NCBI GenBank assembly: GCA_002633025.1
Contig: NMRB01000030.1
Span: 741,137 to 805,136 of the forward strand
Direction of reading: 5' to 3'
DNA length: 64,000 bases
Source: Notospermus geniculatus
Lineage: Eukaryota; Nemertea; Pilidiophora; Heteronemertea; Lineidae
The notes beneath the pieces were generated by a model. The model was given only the letters and a program-made list of their open reading frames with translations. It ran no database searches and was not told the origin of the DNA. Positions within the stretch are counted from its first letter, which is position 1. The number at the start of each line of letters is the position of its first letter. A program made the translations under genes and the position numbers. Below are positions 11,357 to 22,490 of the stretch, one piece after another.

Positions 11357-11452
11357 ATCCTCCCGCAGCAGGGTTTTTACCTCGCTTCTCTTCATCCACT
11401 TAAAAGACTTCTGTGTGAGTGTATGAAGAAGAGCCCTGCTGTGGGAGGATAT
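11357..11452. mobile_element. hAT-like MITE, CATCCTCCC family, copy 2
   Basis: It starts ATCCTCCCGCAGCAGGG and ends CCCTGCTGTGGGAGGAT. The 8-bp word CTCGAAGT directly flanks both sides (11349-11356 and 11453-11460), a readable target-site duplication of hAT length. The interior carries the usual hairpin, with the right half shortened. Confidence 0.85.
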
Positions 11453-11811
11453 CTCGAAGTGGTCTTGGACATCTCTGTAGCATGTTATTGTCTGCTTAGG
11501 AAAAAATGATCAGCTCCACCACCAATTCCTATTGCTACAGCGCTCCCTCTTGATGATATAATATCCGTTCCATTCATAATGGCCGACTGGAGCTTGTAAA
11601 CATGTCTTTTGTGGAAAAAATGGTTTTTGGCACCCTCAGGTCATGTAAGGGAGGTTTTTCAGCCTACATACTAAAGGACAAGTACAAGATATACATGTAA
11701 TATCCGTTTGATTCATAAATGGCTGATTGGAGCTTGGTCTGAACATGTCTTGGTGGAAATGAAAGGTTATTAATACCCTCAGGTCCTATCAGGAGTTGTT
11801 GGCCTACAGAA

Positions 11812-12105
11812 TCTTGACAGTCGAGTGGTTATCACGTCCCCTCAGCAAGCGGCAAATCCCGGGTTCGAATCCAGCCCGGGCCGTATGGGACTTCATTCCC
11901 GGTTCTTCACATCCGTCGCATGGGACAGTAAGTTGTGGCGCCTTGTACCTTTCTGTGACTGGCGCCTAATTGTTTCTTTGTAAGGGCAAGTAAAAGACCC
12001 CATCCAAGTGAGGAACATGAGTAGCTTGACCCCCCTCCATACCTACCAGGGCCTATAATGCTATGGCTTCAGCCCTGATGGAAATATCAAATACAAATAC
12101 AAGTA
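11812..12105 (+). mobile_element. tRNA-derived SINE
   Basis: A pol III A-box-like segment (CAGTCGAGTGG) is followed about 45 bases later by a perfect B box (GGGTTCGAATCC, 11861-11872) with CCCGGG flanks that pair. A unique body of about 200 bp follows (GGCGCCTTGTACC...GACTGGCGCC region). The 3' end is a short simple repeat of AAATAC units (about 12088-12104). This order of tRNA head, body and short tandem tail is the standard SINE layout. It inserted immediately next to a CATCCTCCC MITE. Confidence 0.75.
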
Positions 12106-12118
12106 CACCATCAACAGT

Positions 12119-12221
12119 TATCCTCCCATAGCAGCGCTTTAGTGTCGCTCCTCTTCATCAGTCGCACACAAAGTGTGAGTGGATGAAGAGGAGCGAGGTA
12201 AAAACCCCTGTGTGGGGGAAT
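12119..12221. mobile_element. hAT-like MITE, CATCCTCCC family, copy 3
   Basis: Inverted ends TATCCTCCCATAGCAG and GTGTGGGGGAATA flank the internal hairpin CTCGCTCCTC...GAGGAGCGAG. The 8-bp TCAACAGT occurs on both sides (12111-12118 and 12223-12230), a target-site duplication. The element abuts the SINE that ends near 12105. Confidence 0.85.
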
Positions 12222-12230
12222 ATCAACAGT

Positions 12231-14394
12231 GGAATGGTGAAGATTGCTGTCCCAATGACAAATTGTCCAGCTCTGTGTTGAAGTTTTCGCTGATGCTGAA
12301 GCTGCCAAGGGAGATTAATGCAATTTCCTTTTCAAACGATAGTCACAACTTCGATCGGACAAAGCTATCTTTCACATGGTCTCATTCAGAATGGCTATCT
12401 CAACAGGATGTTAATAGAGTTAGGGCGCATTATGTTGGGAAAAAAATGAGCATTAGTGACGGAAAAAGAAGCGTTTCTTCACGTTGGGAAATCGCCGTGG
12501 GGGCATTAGCCGAAGATAAGGTGAACAGCAGCATCTGAATGGGAGATGCTAAAGAGATTGGAAGGAAGGTGTGACGCCGTAACGATGATGACCTCTGCCG
12601 TAATGAAAGAGAGATGACTGAGATTGACTCACGAGTTATATGCTGAACTGCAGCTGAATGATCTTGGTTTTGATTTTGTCATCACAAGATTGATTTCATT
12701 AGGTCAAGGATAATGAAAGGGTGAAATCAGGCTGAGATCTGGGAAACCAGGCAGACCATCTCAAGGTCCATCAGGACCACTTCTGCAAAATCACGGAAAG
12801 GTACTCACACGGGTGTCATAGGCCACCATTTCAGCCTGCCCTCATGGAGTCTATTATACGTCGGCGTCGGTGTTCTGGAGTTCATCCAGGGATGGCTCCA
12901 AGACAGTCAGGATCACTGAAGGGTCACACTGAATCCATATTACTGGGCACCACAGGGTCTAGACATCAAGGACAACAAATGTCCTGATAACCAGGCCACG
13001 GGCTACAATGTAACTGAGTGTTTCTTACTATCAGGCTGAGGTCTGGAGTGCAGATTCTGATTGGTCACTCCATCACACGGTAGTGCATCTTGGCGATGTA
13101 ATGCGCTGGCTGCGGTAAGGACACTGGTCTGCTCCTTAGGCAGACAAGGACCATATGAGGCTGAGAATAAGCCTGCTTATCCTTGGCAGTCACTTCAACC
13201 TCTGGTTCTAGGGTAAGATGTATTTTCGCATGCGGTTTCTCTTGCACGACGTTGAAGCCACTGACTTGCGGGAAATGCACGGAATCCAGTTTTAGTGTGA
13301 ACAGCCCTTTAAGGTCCTAATGCTGTGATTCAGAGTCCATCATGGCGTCAGTCAAGTATTTAGATAAGTAGCTTGGCCGGGATCCAGGTGTTGTTCTGCG
13401 GCTTTGATAGGTTAACTACCCAAATGATCATTTGTTTGACGGTGGTCAAGACATCATTCAGACATATCCGTTAATTAATTATAGCCTTGATTGGGAGATG
13501 GCGAGTTTAACGCTAATTTGGTTGCTGGCCAACCAGACCTTTTGCCACCCACGGTGGAGTTACGAGGTTTTTGCCTATTGAAGGGGTAGTTAGGTGGTTT
13601 TCCGTCATGAGTATTTCTGCATTACTTGGAGATGGCAGGGGTTGCCATTTGCATAATTAGTACAGTTCATTATGGCGTCTTGTTTCAGAACTCTCCAGGT
13701 AATGAAGTTTGGTTGTGATGTGTGAGAATGGTCAAAGGTTCATCTATCATTGATGACTGCTTCTCACCTTAGTTTGGTTTGTCATGCTAAATGTTTCCAA
13801 ACTCCTACTAAAGTACAACAATCATGTACCGGTACCTGCAGTTCATGTAGCAAGTGAGTGAAGGAAATACAGTTCAAATGAGTCAAATAGTCTGCTACAG
13901 TCGTACACTGTTTTTAGCAAGATTCTAATTGAGTCTTCTGATGTAGAAAATGAGCCATCTGAACTTCGCACAGTAAAATGACTGCCTTTAAAGTACATTT
14001 CCAAAGCGTGTGAAAAACTAATTCTGTATGATTTGAGTTCGAATGAGACAAGGTCCTCAGCACCAAAATTCATCTTCAAAGTACATTTCAACGCGTCTGA
14101 ATTAAAACTAATTGAATAATCTTTATGGTTTTATCAGAAGTCACACGAGTTCTCTCACGTAGAATATAGAATTATGTTTCTAAAGTACTCATCAATTGGA
14201 CTGAAATCTTATAAGGCTCAAGTTGGAATGAGATTGTACCAATATTGCCTTTTCTTTTGGTGACAATAACATCATCTTTTGTCGTGCTATAATTGTATGA
14301 GTGAGGCGATGGAAGTTGGTGAGTTGTGGTCCAAATATCAGTGCCTACGGATGAGATCCAAGACTCAGATTGGGAAGCAATCCAGCTCAGGGTT
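12231..14394. other. Unassigned stretch
   Basis: The plus-strand frame that starts inside the neighbouring MITE runs on to 12538 (119 codons in total). It has no recognised domain, and its start lies in transposon sequence, so it is probably chance. The rest has short frames only. CAAAGTACATTT-type segments are repeated near 13990 and 14075. No RNA gene or intact mobile element is seen. Confidence 0.4.
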
Positions 14395-14960
14395 CTCTCA
14401 GGACACTGGCATTGTCCTGCTTGGTGATCAAGTTTGCTGCTGACAAATCTCTCAGGACATTGGCATTGTCCTGCTTGGTAATCAAGTTCCTGGTGTCAGA
14501 ATCTCTCAGGACATTCATATTGTCCTACTTGGTAATCAAGCTCCCTGGTGTTAGAATCTCACAGGACATTGGTATTGTCCTGGTTGGTAATCAAGTTCCC
14601 TGATAACAAAATCACTCAGGACATTGGTTATTCTGCCTGGTATTAATCAAGTTCCTGGTGATGGAATCTCTCAAGACATTGGGTTCTTCCTGCTTGGTAA
14701 TCAAGTTCCTTGTGACAAAATCTTTCTGGACATTGGTTTCTTCCTGCTTGGTAATCAAGTTGCTTGTGACAAAATCTTTCAGGACATTGGTTTCTTCCTG
14801 CTTGGTAATCAAGTTCCTTGTGACAAAATCTCTCAGGACATTGGTTTTGTCCTACTTGGTAATCAAGTCCCTACTGACAGTATCTCTCAAGACATTGGGT
14901 TCATCCTGCTTAGTAATCAAGCTCCCTGTGACAGAATCTCTCAGGACATTGGTTTTGTCT
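14395..14960. repeat. 54-bp minisatellite, about ten units
   Basis: About ten head-to-tail units of 54-55 bp, each beginning CTCTCAGGACATTGG and containing GTCCTGCTTGGTAATCAAGT. Within each unit CAGGAC and GTCCTG are inverted around ATTGGYATT, so every unit can form a small hairpin. Because 54 is a multiple of three, frames stay open on both strands. The plus-strand frame (about 14624-14962) would encode an 18-residue repeat with core QDIGFFLLGNQV. Several units are 55 bp, which breaks a continuous frame across the array. Confidence 0.9.
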
Positions 14961-17900
14961 AGGGTGGTATTGGTAACCAAAATCCCCAATGACAGAAAAG
15001 CCAATTCATTCCCAGGGTTAGACATCATTGGCATTCAGCACATCATTTGCCTTTGAAAGCAATTGTTGAAGTTGTACTTGATCACTCATCGGACCGTTAT
15101 CCTTAATTCTTCTTGCATAATTACCCTCCAGAACCATCCTCTCAGATTGAACCCTCATGTACCGGTAATGTTGGTATGTCTAGACCATAATTATCAATGG
15201 ACCATAAGGCCATTTCCGTTATGGGGTATCTACTTATTAGTCAAATGGTGTGTGCCATCCCTTTGATGACGTGACTGACCAATCTCAAAGCACTTCTCTG
15301 GTTTGTGAAGTTCCAGACCCATCCAATAATGGTCAGTCCACTAAAGATTATCTCCAGAGATGGTGTTAGCATCATTACCAATGCAGGAAATGTCACGATC
15401 TCTCCTTCATGGGCTGACAAGTTTAGATGGATTGTCTGGTTCGATGAGAAGGCCTGTTTGAGCGTAAACGTGGCAAAACCTTTGTTCTTCTTCACCACGT
15501 TGTTTCTGTACTGTACCTTTCCCATTCATCTCCATTTAGCCTTATCTAGGTTCTCCAGGATTAAAGCCCAAGCACAGGAGGCAGTTTTCTTGGTCATTGC
15601 TAGCAAAACTTTATTGCAAGCAACAAGTTGTTGGCAACAACTTGATCCCTAGCAGACAAGATGATCATCACCAGGGGATAAATATCACTGTTGTGTCGTG
15701 TTTGGTCGCCTTTACTAAATAAAATGTTGCAGCTGAGTACTCGTTCACTGTACCTCTTGTTGCTGTTTTTCTCAAGGTTTCTCTTTTATTTATGCAACAA
15801 TGTGAAGAACTCTACACTGCCTCTTCATGTCGTATCCGTTTAACGTTGGCCATTCACACGATGATGTAAATACACTCAGCTGTTCCAAATAAAACTTTCC
15901 GATCAATTTTTCCCCACAACTACCGAAAGATACTAGTATTCCTTGATTGATCAGATGTGTTTACTCAGTTCATTCAAGGAATTGCATCGCATTAGAGGAA
16001 AGGGATATCCTATTGACATTGCTTTCAAACAAGCTTTCAGTGAGAAGTAGAGGCAGGATCACTATAAGTGTGTTGCTGGTCTGCTCTCTAAACTGAGAGA
16101 GCCTGGAGATGGTGTGCAACCTGGTGTGTCCACACCATGCGACTATTCATAGCCTGTTGATGCGATCCAAGCAGAATCATGTGTCTTTCACATCATCTGA
16201 CATCATCAAATCATGTGACAAAATGAATGACTCTGATTGGCTGCAGCTCCTGGGTCATGTTGCTTTCAATATTTCACGGTATGACTGGCTTGGTTTCAGG
16301 AGACTCGAAATGTTCAGTTGCTGTCTATACCGAGTATCCTGTTACACGGTGTTGTGCCCTAATGAATGAGGCCCCCTGTGACTTTTCTGTTTTGCCCTAC
16401 GTGGATTCTCAGTTGGATCAGTCAGAAGAAACATCTTTGCACATGTCCTCAGTCCCATTCAATAAACCTGACTATGTCTCTGATTCCCATACTGCATGTA
16501 TGTGATGTCATGTCTCGTGACGTGAAGAAGACAGCAGACGGAGCTCAAGTTTGATTAAATAAACTTCAGTGTGATACTGGTTCAACTTAGTGCAAAGTTG
16601 GATGACTTGCCAGTAATGGGTGGACCTCCTGCCCCAGATCACACGTGTTACTTACCTCCGCGATTACTCGGTAGGGAATCGTAACAGCTGCTTCGGCAAC
16701 AATCCATCCGATTTGTCCTTCACTGTTGGAGCTTTAGTCTTCTGTCAAATGCACTTGGGTTTCATTACCAATTTTGGTCACATCTGTCACAGCACTTGGC
16801 TATTTAATGAGTCCATCATGACAGCATTTTGGTAAGCATATTGTCATACAGTTATATGAGTCACAAAACTGCCCTGAAAAATTGACACAAGGTAGCCGGG
16901 TACAGTTGAGACATTTTTGCCAAGTTTTCTTCCCAGGATGTTTGTATCAAACAAATGCTGCTCGGTCCGCACCAGAGAGGACTGGACTGTTGAGAGCCAA
17001 CTCCAGAAGAAAACTCTAACGTGGAGGAGCACCTTCAGTGAAAAAACCCTAGAAAATTAACAAACATTGAGGCTGCCAAAATAAGTGGGTTACAACATCA
17101 GATTCAATTGTCAATACCTCTGTCGCCATTCTGACATTTGCTGGGTTTGAAGGATTGCCCAAATCTGCATAAACCTCAGAATCATTTATTTAAATTCCGC
17201 TCTTTTCACGGCAAACATGTTCGAGTGTGTTTACCTTGGAATGCGTTTAACCCCAGACCCCTGAGTGCATACCCGTGTTCCATCATCAAGAACCGGTGTT
17301 GCATAATTAATACCGCGATGCAATTTTATCCCAATGCTACTTCTCCAGACGCAATTTTCTTCAAGCATTGTTGACGAAATTTTTTCACGTAGTTCATCGC
17401 CTGTGAGAAAGAATGCAGTTGGTTTTGTCGTGTCGACATTTTTACGGAGGTTTTTCGAGTGAGCTGATTTCACCACTTCGCAGTGATTGAGCATTTCCTT
17501 TTACAAGTTGATTACTGGGGATTTGTAACAAAGAGTGATTTCGCTGTTAAACTGCCTGTTGGATTTTCACGCAAGCTTTTAGAACTTTGAGATTGAAAAT
17601 CCTCCGCCTCTATCTGTTGCGGCTCATTCCAGAATGTCTTCCAGCCTCGCCCCTTGGAAGTACTATAATCTATGGCAAGACAGATGGTTTGGTTGCAAAA
17701 AACCAAATCATTTCCTTTGGAAGATTGCTCTGTTGTAGTGCAACTCCACCCTCTGCGGCTGTAGACCCTATCATCTATCCTGATTGATGCCTAGCAGGGA
17801 CAAGACTGTTGTCAGGGTTGACAAACCGCTCGGAGTAAAAAAATGTTGTCTGGAATGTAGAAATTGGACTAAACTTGTTGATGTCTAGCCAATATAAGCA

Positions 17901-18147
17901 TGATTGATGATGATTTTTGTCCATCTTTCAGTCTGGGTTGCAAATACTAGGTATGAAATTTTAATCCCTTTTCATTTCCGACTATAAGATGACTGATATA
18001 CATGATCTCAGTCTCGCCAAAGTATGACGAAGTAGTTTCAAAATCTTGAAAAATATCTCAGTCATGTCAGAACTCAACAAAGCATCTGCCTCATTCAAAG
18101 GATTGGTTACACTCTTCTATTGACGAAAAGCCCATGATGTGGCATTT
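14961..18147. other. Unassigned stretch
   Basis: No supported gene. A hairpin-rich segment near 15615-15650 (CAAGTTGTTGGCAACAACTTG) has a counterpart near 28095-28175. A block at about 16985-17045 (GAGAGCCAACTCC...GTGGAGGAGCACC) resembles blocks at about 44560-44610 and, inverted, 54515-54560, so it is probably an old dispersed repeat. Open frames such as 17231-17494 (minus) carry no recognised motif. Confidence 0.4.
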
Positions 18148-19214
18148 CAGCATCAATGTGTCAGTGTTGTCTGGCATAAGGCTCTGCAGACAATCAAAGC
18201 AGACAATACCTAGTATTGTCATGTTCCCTTTCTGTGACTGGCTGATAAGTACCAAGTTGGATGACTTGCTAGTGATGCGGTACACCAGTTTCGATAGAGC
18301 TAGGGTATGTCAATTTCAGAACATTGCCTGACATTAATTCTGCAAATCTCCTCATGCAGCAAAAGATGCATATCCCATGCCAAACAGCAGCATTTTTCAT
18401 GCAGACTTGATGCATGAAAGGAGCATACCTGATGCATGAATTGGAGTATATCTGATGCATGAATGATGATGATGATGCTTTTCAGTCCAGATTGTCATCA
18501 TTTGTCTCGTTTGGGTCACAACCCCGAAATCCACCACGGTGACTCCAAAACCAAATTCTTGCCTTCAAGTATGACCTCGTTCGCCTAAATGCCCAGTATT
18601 TACCATCTACCTCTTGGGTCGACACGAATTTCCGTAGTTAGATTCCTTCCCACAAACAATTTCTGTACGTCCCGCTCCAAGCAGTATGTTCTGTCGGTCT
18701 GTTTCCTTGAACATACTTCACTTTGATCCATTGGCCAGAAATGTCTCTGTTTTCACCAAGTAGATCACTGCCGCCCAATCTTATGTTATCGGCTCATTTC
18801 CTGAGCTCACATCTGCACCTTCCTGATTCCGATGTAACAACCCAACCCTTGTATCATGGGATGGGAAATCATGGAAAAAGTGTGCAATCAACTGCTTTGG
18901 GGGTTTAGATACTTCTCGTAGTCCTGTTTTTCCAAGTCTACATACCTCAGTCCCATTGCCTATTAACCGTCAACCCTGAGGACAAGTGTAACATGTCTGC
19001 ACGAGAATCATAATAAATGTGCACAGCCACACAGGCTGACAGAGTTATCTTCGTGGATGAAACTACCTTTGATCAGAGCATGGATAATTTCCACCAATTC
19101 TACCGGGAGTAGGGACAACAGGCAGCGTAAATTAGACCTGATTTATCTAATTCAATGTTTCTGATGTTTGTAATCTTACCGTCATCAGCCTGTCCTGAGA
19201 TCCTGACAAGATTT
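18148..19214. repeat. 1.07-kb direct duplication, copy A
   Basis: This block from CAGCATCAATGTGTCAGTG to TCCTGACAAGATTT recurs at 19697-20760 in the same order and orientation, with only scattered substitutions and small indels. It contains a TGATGCATGA-rich section and no recognised gene. Confidence 0.9.
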
Positions 19215-19227
19215 TCCCTCATGGAAG

Positions 19228-19614
19228 TGCAGCCCCTACTGCACATGCAGCCCCTACTGCAATGGTACTGCTGAGACTTGTGTTTTTGGGAAACGAGACT
19301 GCAATGGGACTGCAGCAGGAATGGGGACTGCAATAGTACTGCACAGTGGGACTGCAATAGCGCTGCAGCAGGTATAGGGACTGCAATGGGACTGCATAAA
19401 GGGACTGCAATAGGACTGCATTTAATGAGGGGACTGCAGTAGTACTGCCCAATTAGAGGTAGCTCCTGAGGGACTGTAATAGCACTGCATAATGGGACTG
19501 CAATGGGACTGCATGGACTTAAATAATATTTGCTGTTGTAATAGGGACTGCAACGGGACTGCTCGGACTTAACATTATTTCTTTGAATGTTTGGGGGACT
19601 GCAATGGGACTGCA
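19228..19614. repeat. GGGACTGCAAT decamer-type array
   Basis: About 390 bp built from variants of GGGACTGCAATRGGACTGCA, with spacers of various lengths. Early units read GCAGCCCCTACTGCA. On the minus strand the array sits in a 171-codon open frame reading SPIAVPLCSPIAVP-type repeats, which is best explained by the repeat composition. It directly follows duplication copy A and is absent after copy B. Confidence 0.8.
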
Positions 19615-19695
19615 CATGATTGAGTAATCTTTATGGTCATGTGACCTGTTTGAAAACATTTTGGAGCCAAGCGGCCATCTTGGAAATGTGGTTTT

Positions 19696-19696
19696 N
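19696..19696. other. Single ambiguous base at a probable contig join
   Basis: One N lies immediately before the first base of duplication copy B, which suggests a sequence join rather than a base-calling doubt. Confidence 0.6.
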
Positions 19697-20760
19697 CAGC
19701 ATCAATGTGTCAGTGTTGTCTGGCATAAGGCTCAGCAGACAATCAAAGCAGACAATACCTAGTATTGTCATATGTTCCCTTTCTGTGACTGGCTGATAAG
19801 TACGAAGTTGGATGACTTGCTAGTGATGCGGTACACCAGTTTCAATAGAGCTAGGGTATGTCAATTTCAGAACATTGCATGACATTAATTCCACAAATAT
19901 GCTCATGCAGCAAAAGATGCATATCCCATGCCAAACAGCAGCATTTTTCATGCAGACTTGATGCATGAAAGGAGCATACCTGATGCATGAATGGGAGTAT
20001 GTCTGATGCATGAATGATGATGATGATGCTTTTCAGTCCAGGTTGTCATCATTTGTCTCTCATTTGGGTCACAACCCCGAAATCCACCATGGTGACTCCA
20101 AAACCAAATTCTTGCCTTCAAGTATGACCTCGTTCGCCTAAATGCCCAGTATTTACCATCTACCTCTTGAGTCGACATGAATTTCCGTAGTTAGATTCCT
20201 TTCCACAAATAATTTCTGTACGTCCCGCTCCATGTTCTGTCGGTCTGTTTCCTTGAACATACTTCACTTTGATCCATTGGCCAGAAATGTCTCTGTTTTC
20301 ACCAAGTAGATCACTGCCGCCCAATCTTACGTTATCGGCTCATTTCCTGAGCTCACATCTGCACCTTCCTGATTCCGATGTAACAACCAACCCTTGTATC
20401 ATGGGATGGGAAATCATGGAAAAAGTGTGCAATCAACTGCTTTGGGGTTTAGATACTTCTCGTAGTCCTGTTTTTCCAAGTGTACATATACCTCAGTCCC
20501 TTTGCCTATTAACTGTCAACCCTGAGGACAAGTGTAACATGTCTGCATGAGAATCATAATAAATGTGCACAGCCACACAAGCTGACAGATTTATCTTCGT
20601 GGATGAAACTACCTTTGATCAGAGCATGGATAATTTCCACCAATTCTACCGGGAGTAGGGACAACAGGCAGCGTAAATTAGACCTGATTTATCTAATTCA
20701 ATGTTTCTGATGTTTGTAATCTTACCGTCATCAGCCTGTCCTGAGATCCTGACAAGATTT
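19697..20760. repeat. 1.07-kb direct duplication, copy B
   Basis: Near-identical to 18148-19214 at an offset of about 1549 bases. It starts exactly after the N at 19696 and diverges from copy A after AAGATTT. Unmerged haplotypes are as likely as a real tandem duplication. Confidence 0.9.
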
Positions 20761-21090
20761 CGTAGCTGATTTCCCCTGGCCCTTGTGAGGAACTCTTCTC
20801 GTGAATGCTGTTTTATACTTATGCATCACCAATTATTGATGGCAATGGCCTGACCAGGTTTACCAGTCGGGAGTTCTCTGATTTAAGGCGTGTGTCTCGC
20901 ATCAGGGAATTTTTTTCCTCTACCGCTCGTTTACCGTGGGTAAATAGCCCTGCTGACAAAAACTGCCTCTTCGAAAAACAATTACGGTATTCAAGAAACA
21001 AGTGGCTCTCAGAATGGAACATTGGAAGGGTTGTGGTTGTTGGTCCATGCGATTCCCAGTTGCAGGAGATTGAAGTTAGTCTCCGGTGAC

Positions 21091-21195
21091 CATCCTCCCA
21101 CAGCAGGAGTTTTTACCTCGCTCTTCTTCATCCGCTCACACTTTGTGTGGAGAGTATGAAGAGGAACGAGACCAAAGCCCTGCTGTGGGAGGATG
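21091..21195. mobile_element. hAT-like MITE, CATCCTCCC family, copy 4 (best preserved)
   Basis: It starts CATCCTCCCACAGCAGG and ends CCCTGCTGTGGGAGGATG. A perfect 8-bp duplication CCGGTGAC lies at 21083-21090 and 21196-21203. The interior folds as CTCGCTCTTCTTCATCC against GTATGAAGAGGAACGAG around CACTTTGTGTG. This copy is the reference for the family. Confidence 0.92.
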
Positions 21196-21282
21196 CCGGT
21201 GACTGCTATGGTGCAACTGCTTGCGGCTGGCTGCAAAGGTGTCAACCTTCGGCAAATCAGCGAAATAATCGCAGCGTAATGA

Positions 21283-22331
21283 GTTGAATTGCCTTGTCTG
21301 GAAGGGCAAACTTTTTGTGTCTTTGTTCTTTTGTGATCTTACCTGTCTAATGATGCATATGATAAGTGATTCAGAAGTCGCTCAACAAGGCCCTTTGACT
21401 GGATGTTAACTGCGACTGATGAGCCAAACCTTGGGCCAGTTGCTGCAACCAGTGAATAACAGTATACAATACACTGAGCCATCTCAAATGGACGGTGAAT
21501 GATTGCCTTGCAGCTTGTACTTGTAATTCGCTTTTCCAAATATTTGCCTTGAAATACGTCTATGATCTCTCAAGTTAATTATTCACTCTAGTGAGTGAGT
21601 AGACGATGTTAAGAGCTATTGCTTTTAGCAAATTTTGATGATCTTGGGTTGGCTAGAATTTCAAGTTTCAGTTGAGTTGTGATTTAAGTACAAATTTTGT
21701 GTTAGAGTTTTGATAGAATTCCAGGCAGTCAGGGCCTACTTCAAGATTCAGACACTTGCTTGAGAACATAAGCAATTTGAGGCTTGTATGGTGAGTTCGA
21801 ATGATTCCTGACAGAAGATGCCGCGTTCAAAATCTTCTGGGCTAGTGCGTGAGGTGAAAGTCTTACTAACTCATCTTGTTGCCTCAGGAGCCTACTGCAG
21901 ATGGCAGCAATGACGACTAGCCAGAACGAAGATGCCAGGGAAATGTGCAGTTTCTGATGACACCAGACACCAGTCCCATTTTCTTCGGCTGCTTTGCTGA
22001 ACTTTGCCATGATTCTTTTCTAAGGTCTCCTTGCCTTCAAAGCTATCAATCCCTACAGCACAACAGCTTTCGAAAGTCCCAGAACTTCTTATGTTCAGTA
22101 TGTCAGATGTTGTCAGTCACCTTAGACAGTAAGTTTTTTTTTTCATTGCTGATGTTGGTCTATACACGTTAGAAACTAATTTTCCGAAGCCATAGTAGTA
22201 CTTATCTGTTGAGATTTCTAGCACGTATCCGTTTTGAACTATCAAAAGATTTGACTACATTGATTTGGGATGGTGATACCAATAATTGGCTTGAGTAGCA
22301 GATGCAAGTTATCACTGTCATCATTCAAGCA
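21283..22331. repeat. 1.05-kb direct duplication flanking a gap, copy A
   Basis: It matches 22491-23533 at an offset of about 1208 bases with scattered substitutions and indels of 2-14 bases. It ends at ATCATTCAAGCA, immediately at the run of N. On the minus strand it has two exon-like segments (about 21345-21539 and 21741-21895), but no family is recognised. Confidence 0.92.
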
Positions 22332-22490
22332 NNNNNNNNNNNNNNNNNNNNNNNNNNNNNNNNNNNNNNNNNNNNNNNNNNNNNNNNNNNNNNNNNNNNN
22401 NNNNNNNNNNNNNNNNNNNNNNNNNNNNNNNNNNNNNNNNNNNNNNNNNNNNNNNNNNNNNNNNNNNNNNNNNNNNNNNNNNNNNNNNNN
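22332..22490. other. Assembly gap (159 N)
   Basis: An uncalled run. The base before it is the end of duplication copy A and the base after it is the start of copy B. Confidence 0.99.

Noticed and set aside
12179-12538. 119-codon plus-strand frame as a gene
   Set aside because: It starts inside the right arm of a MITE and shows no known domain.
14612-15056. Long overlapping frames on both strands in the 54-bp array
   Set aside because: A period divisible by three keeps several frames open at once; simultaneous openness on both strands argues against coding.
19100-19615. 171-codon minus-strand frame with SPIAVP repeats
   Set aside because: It is produced by the GGGACTGCAAT array; the repeated peptide simply mirrors the DNA repeat.
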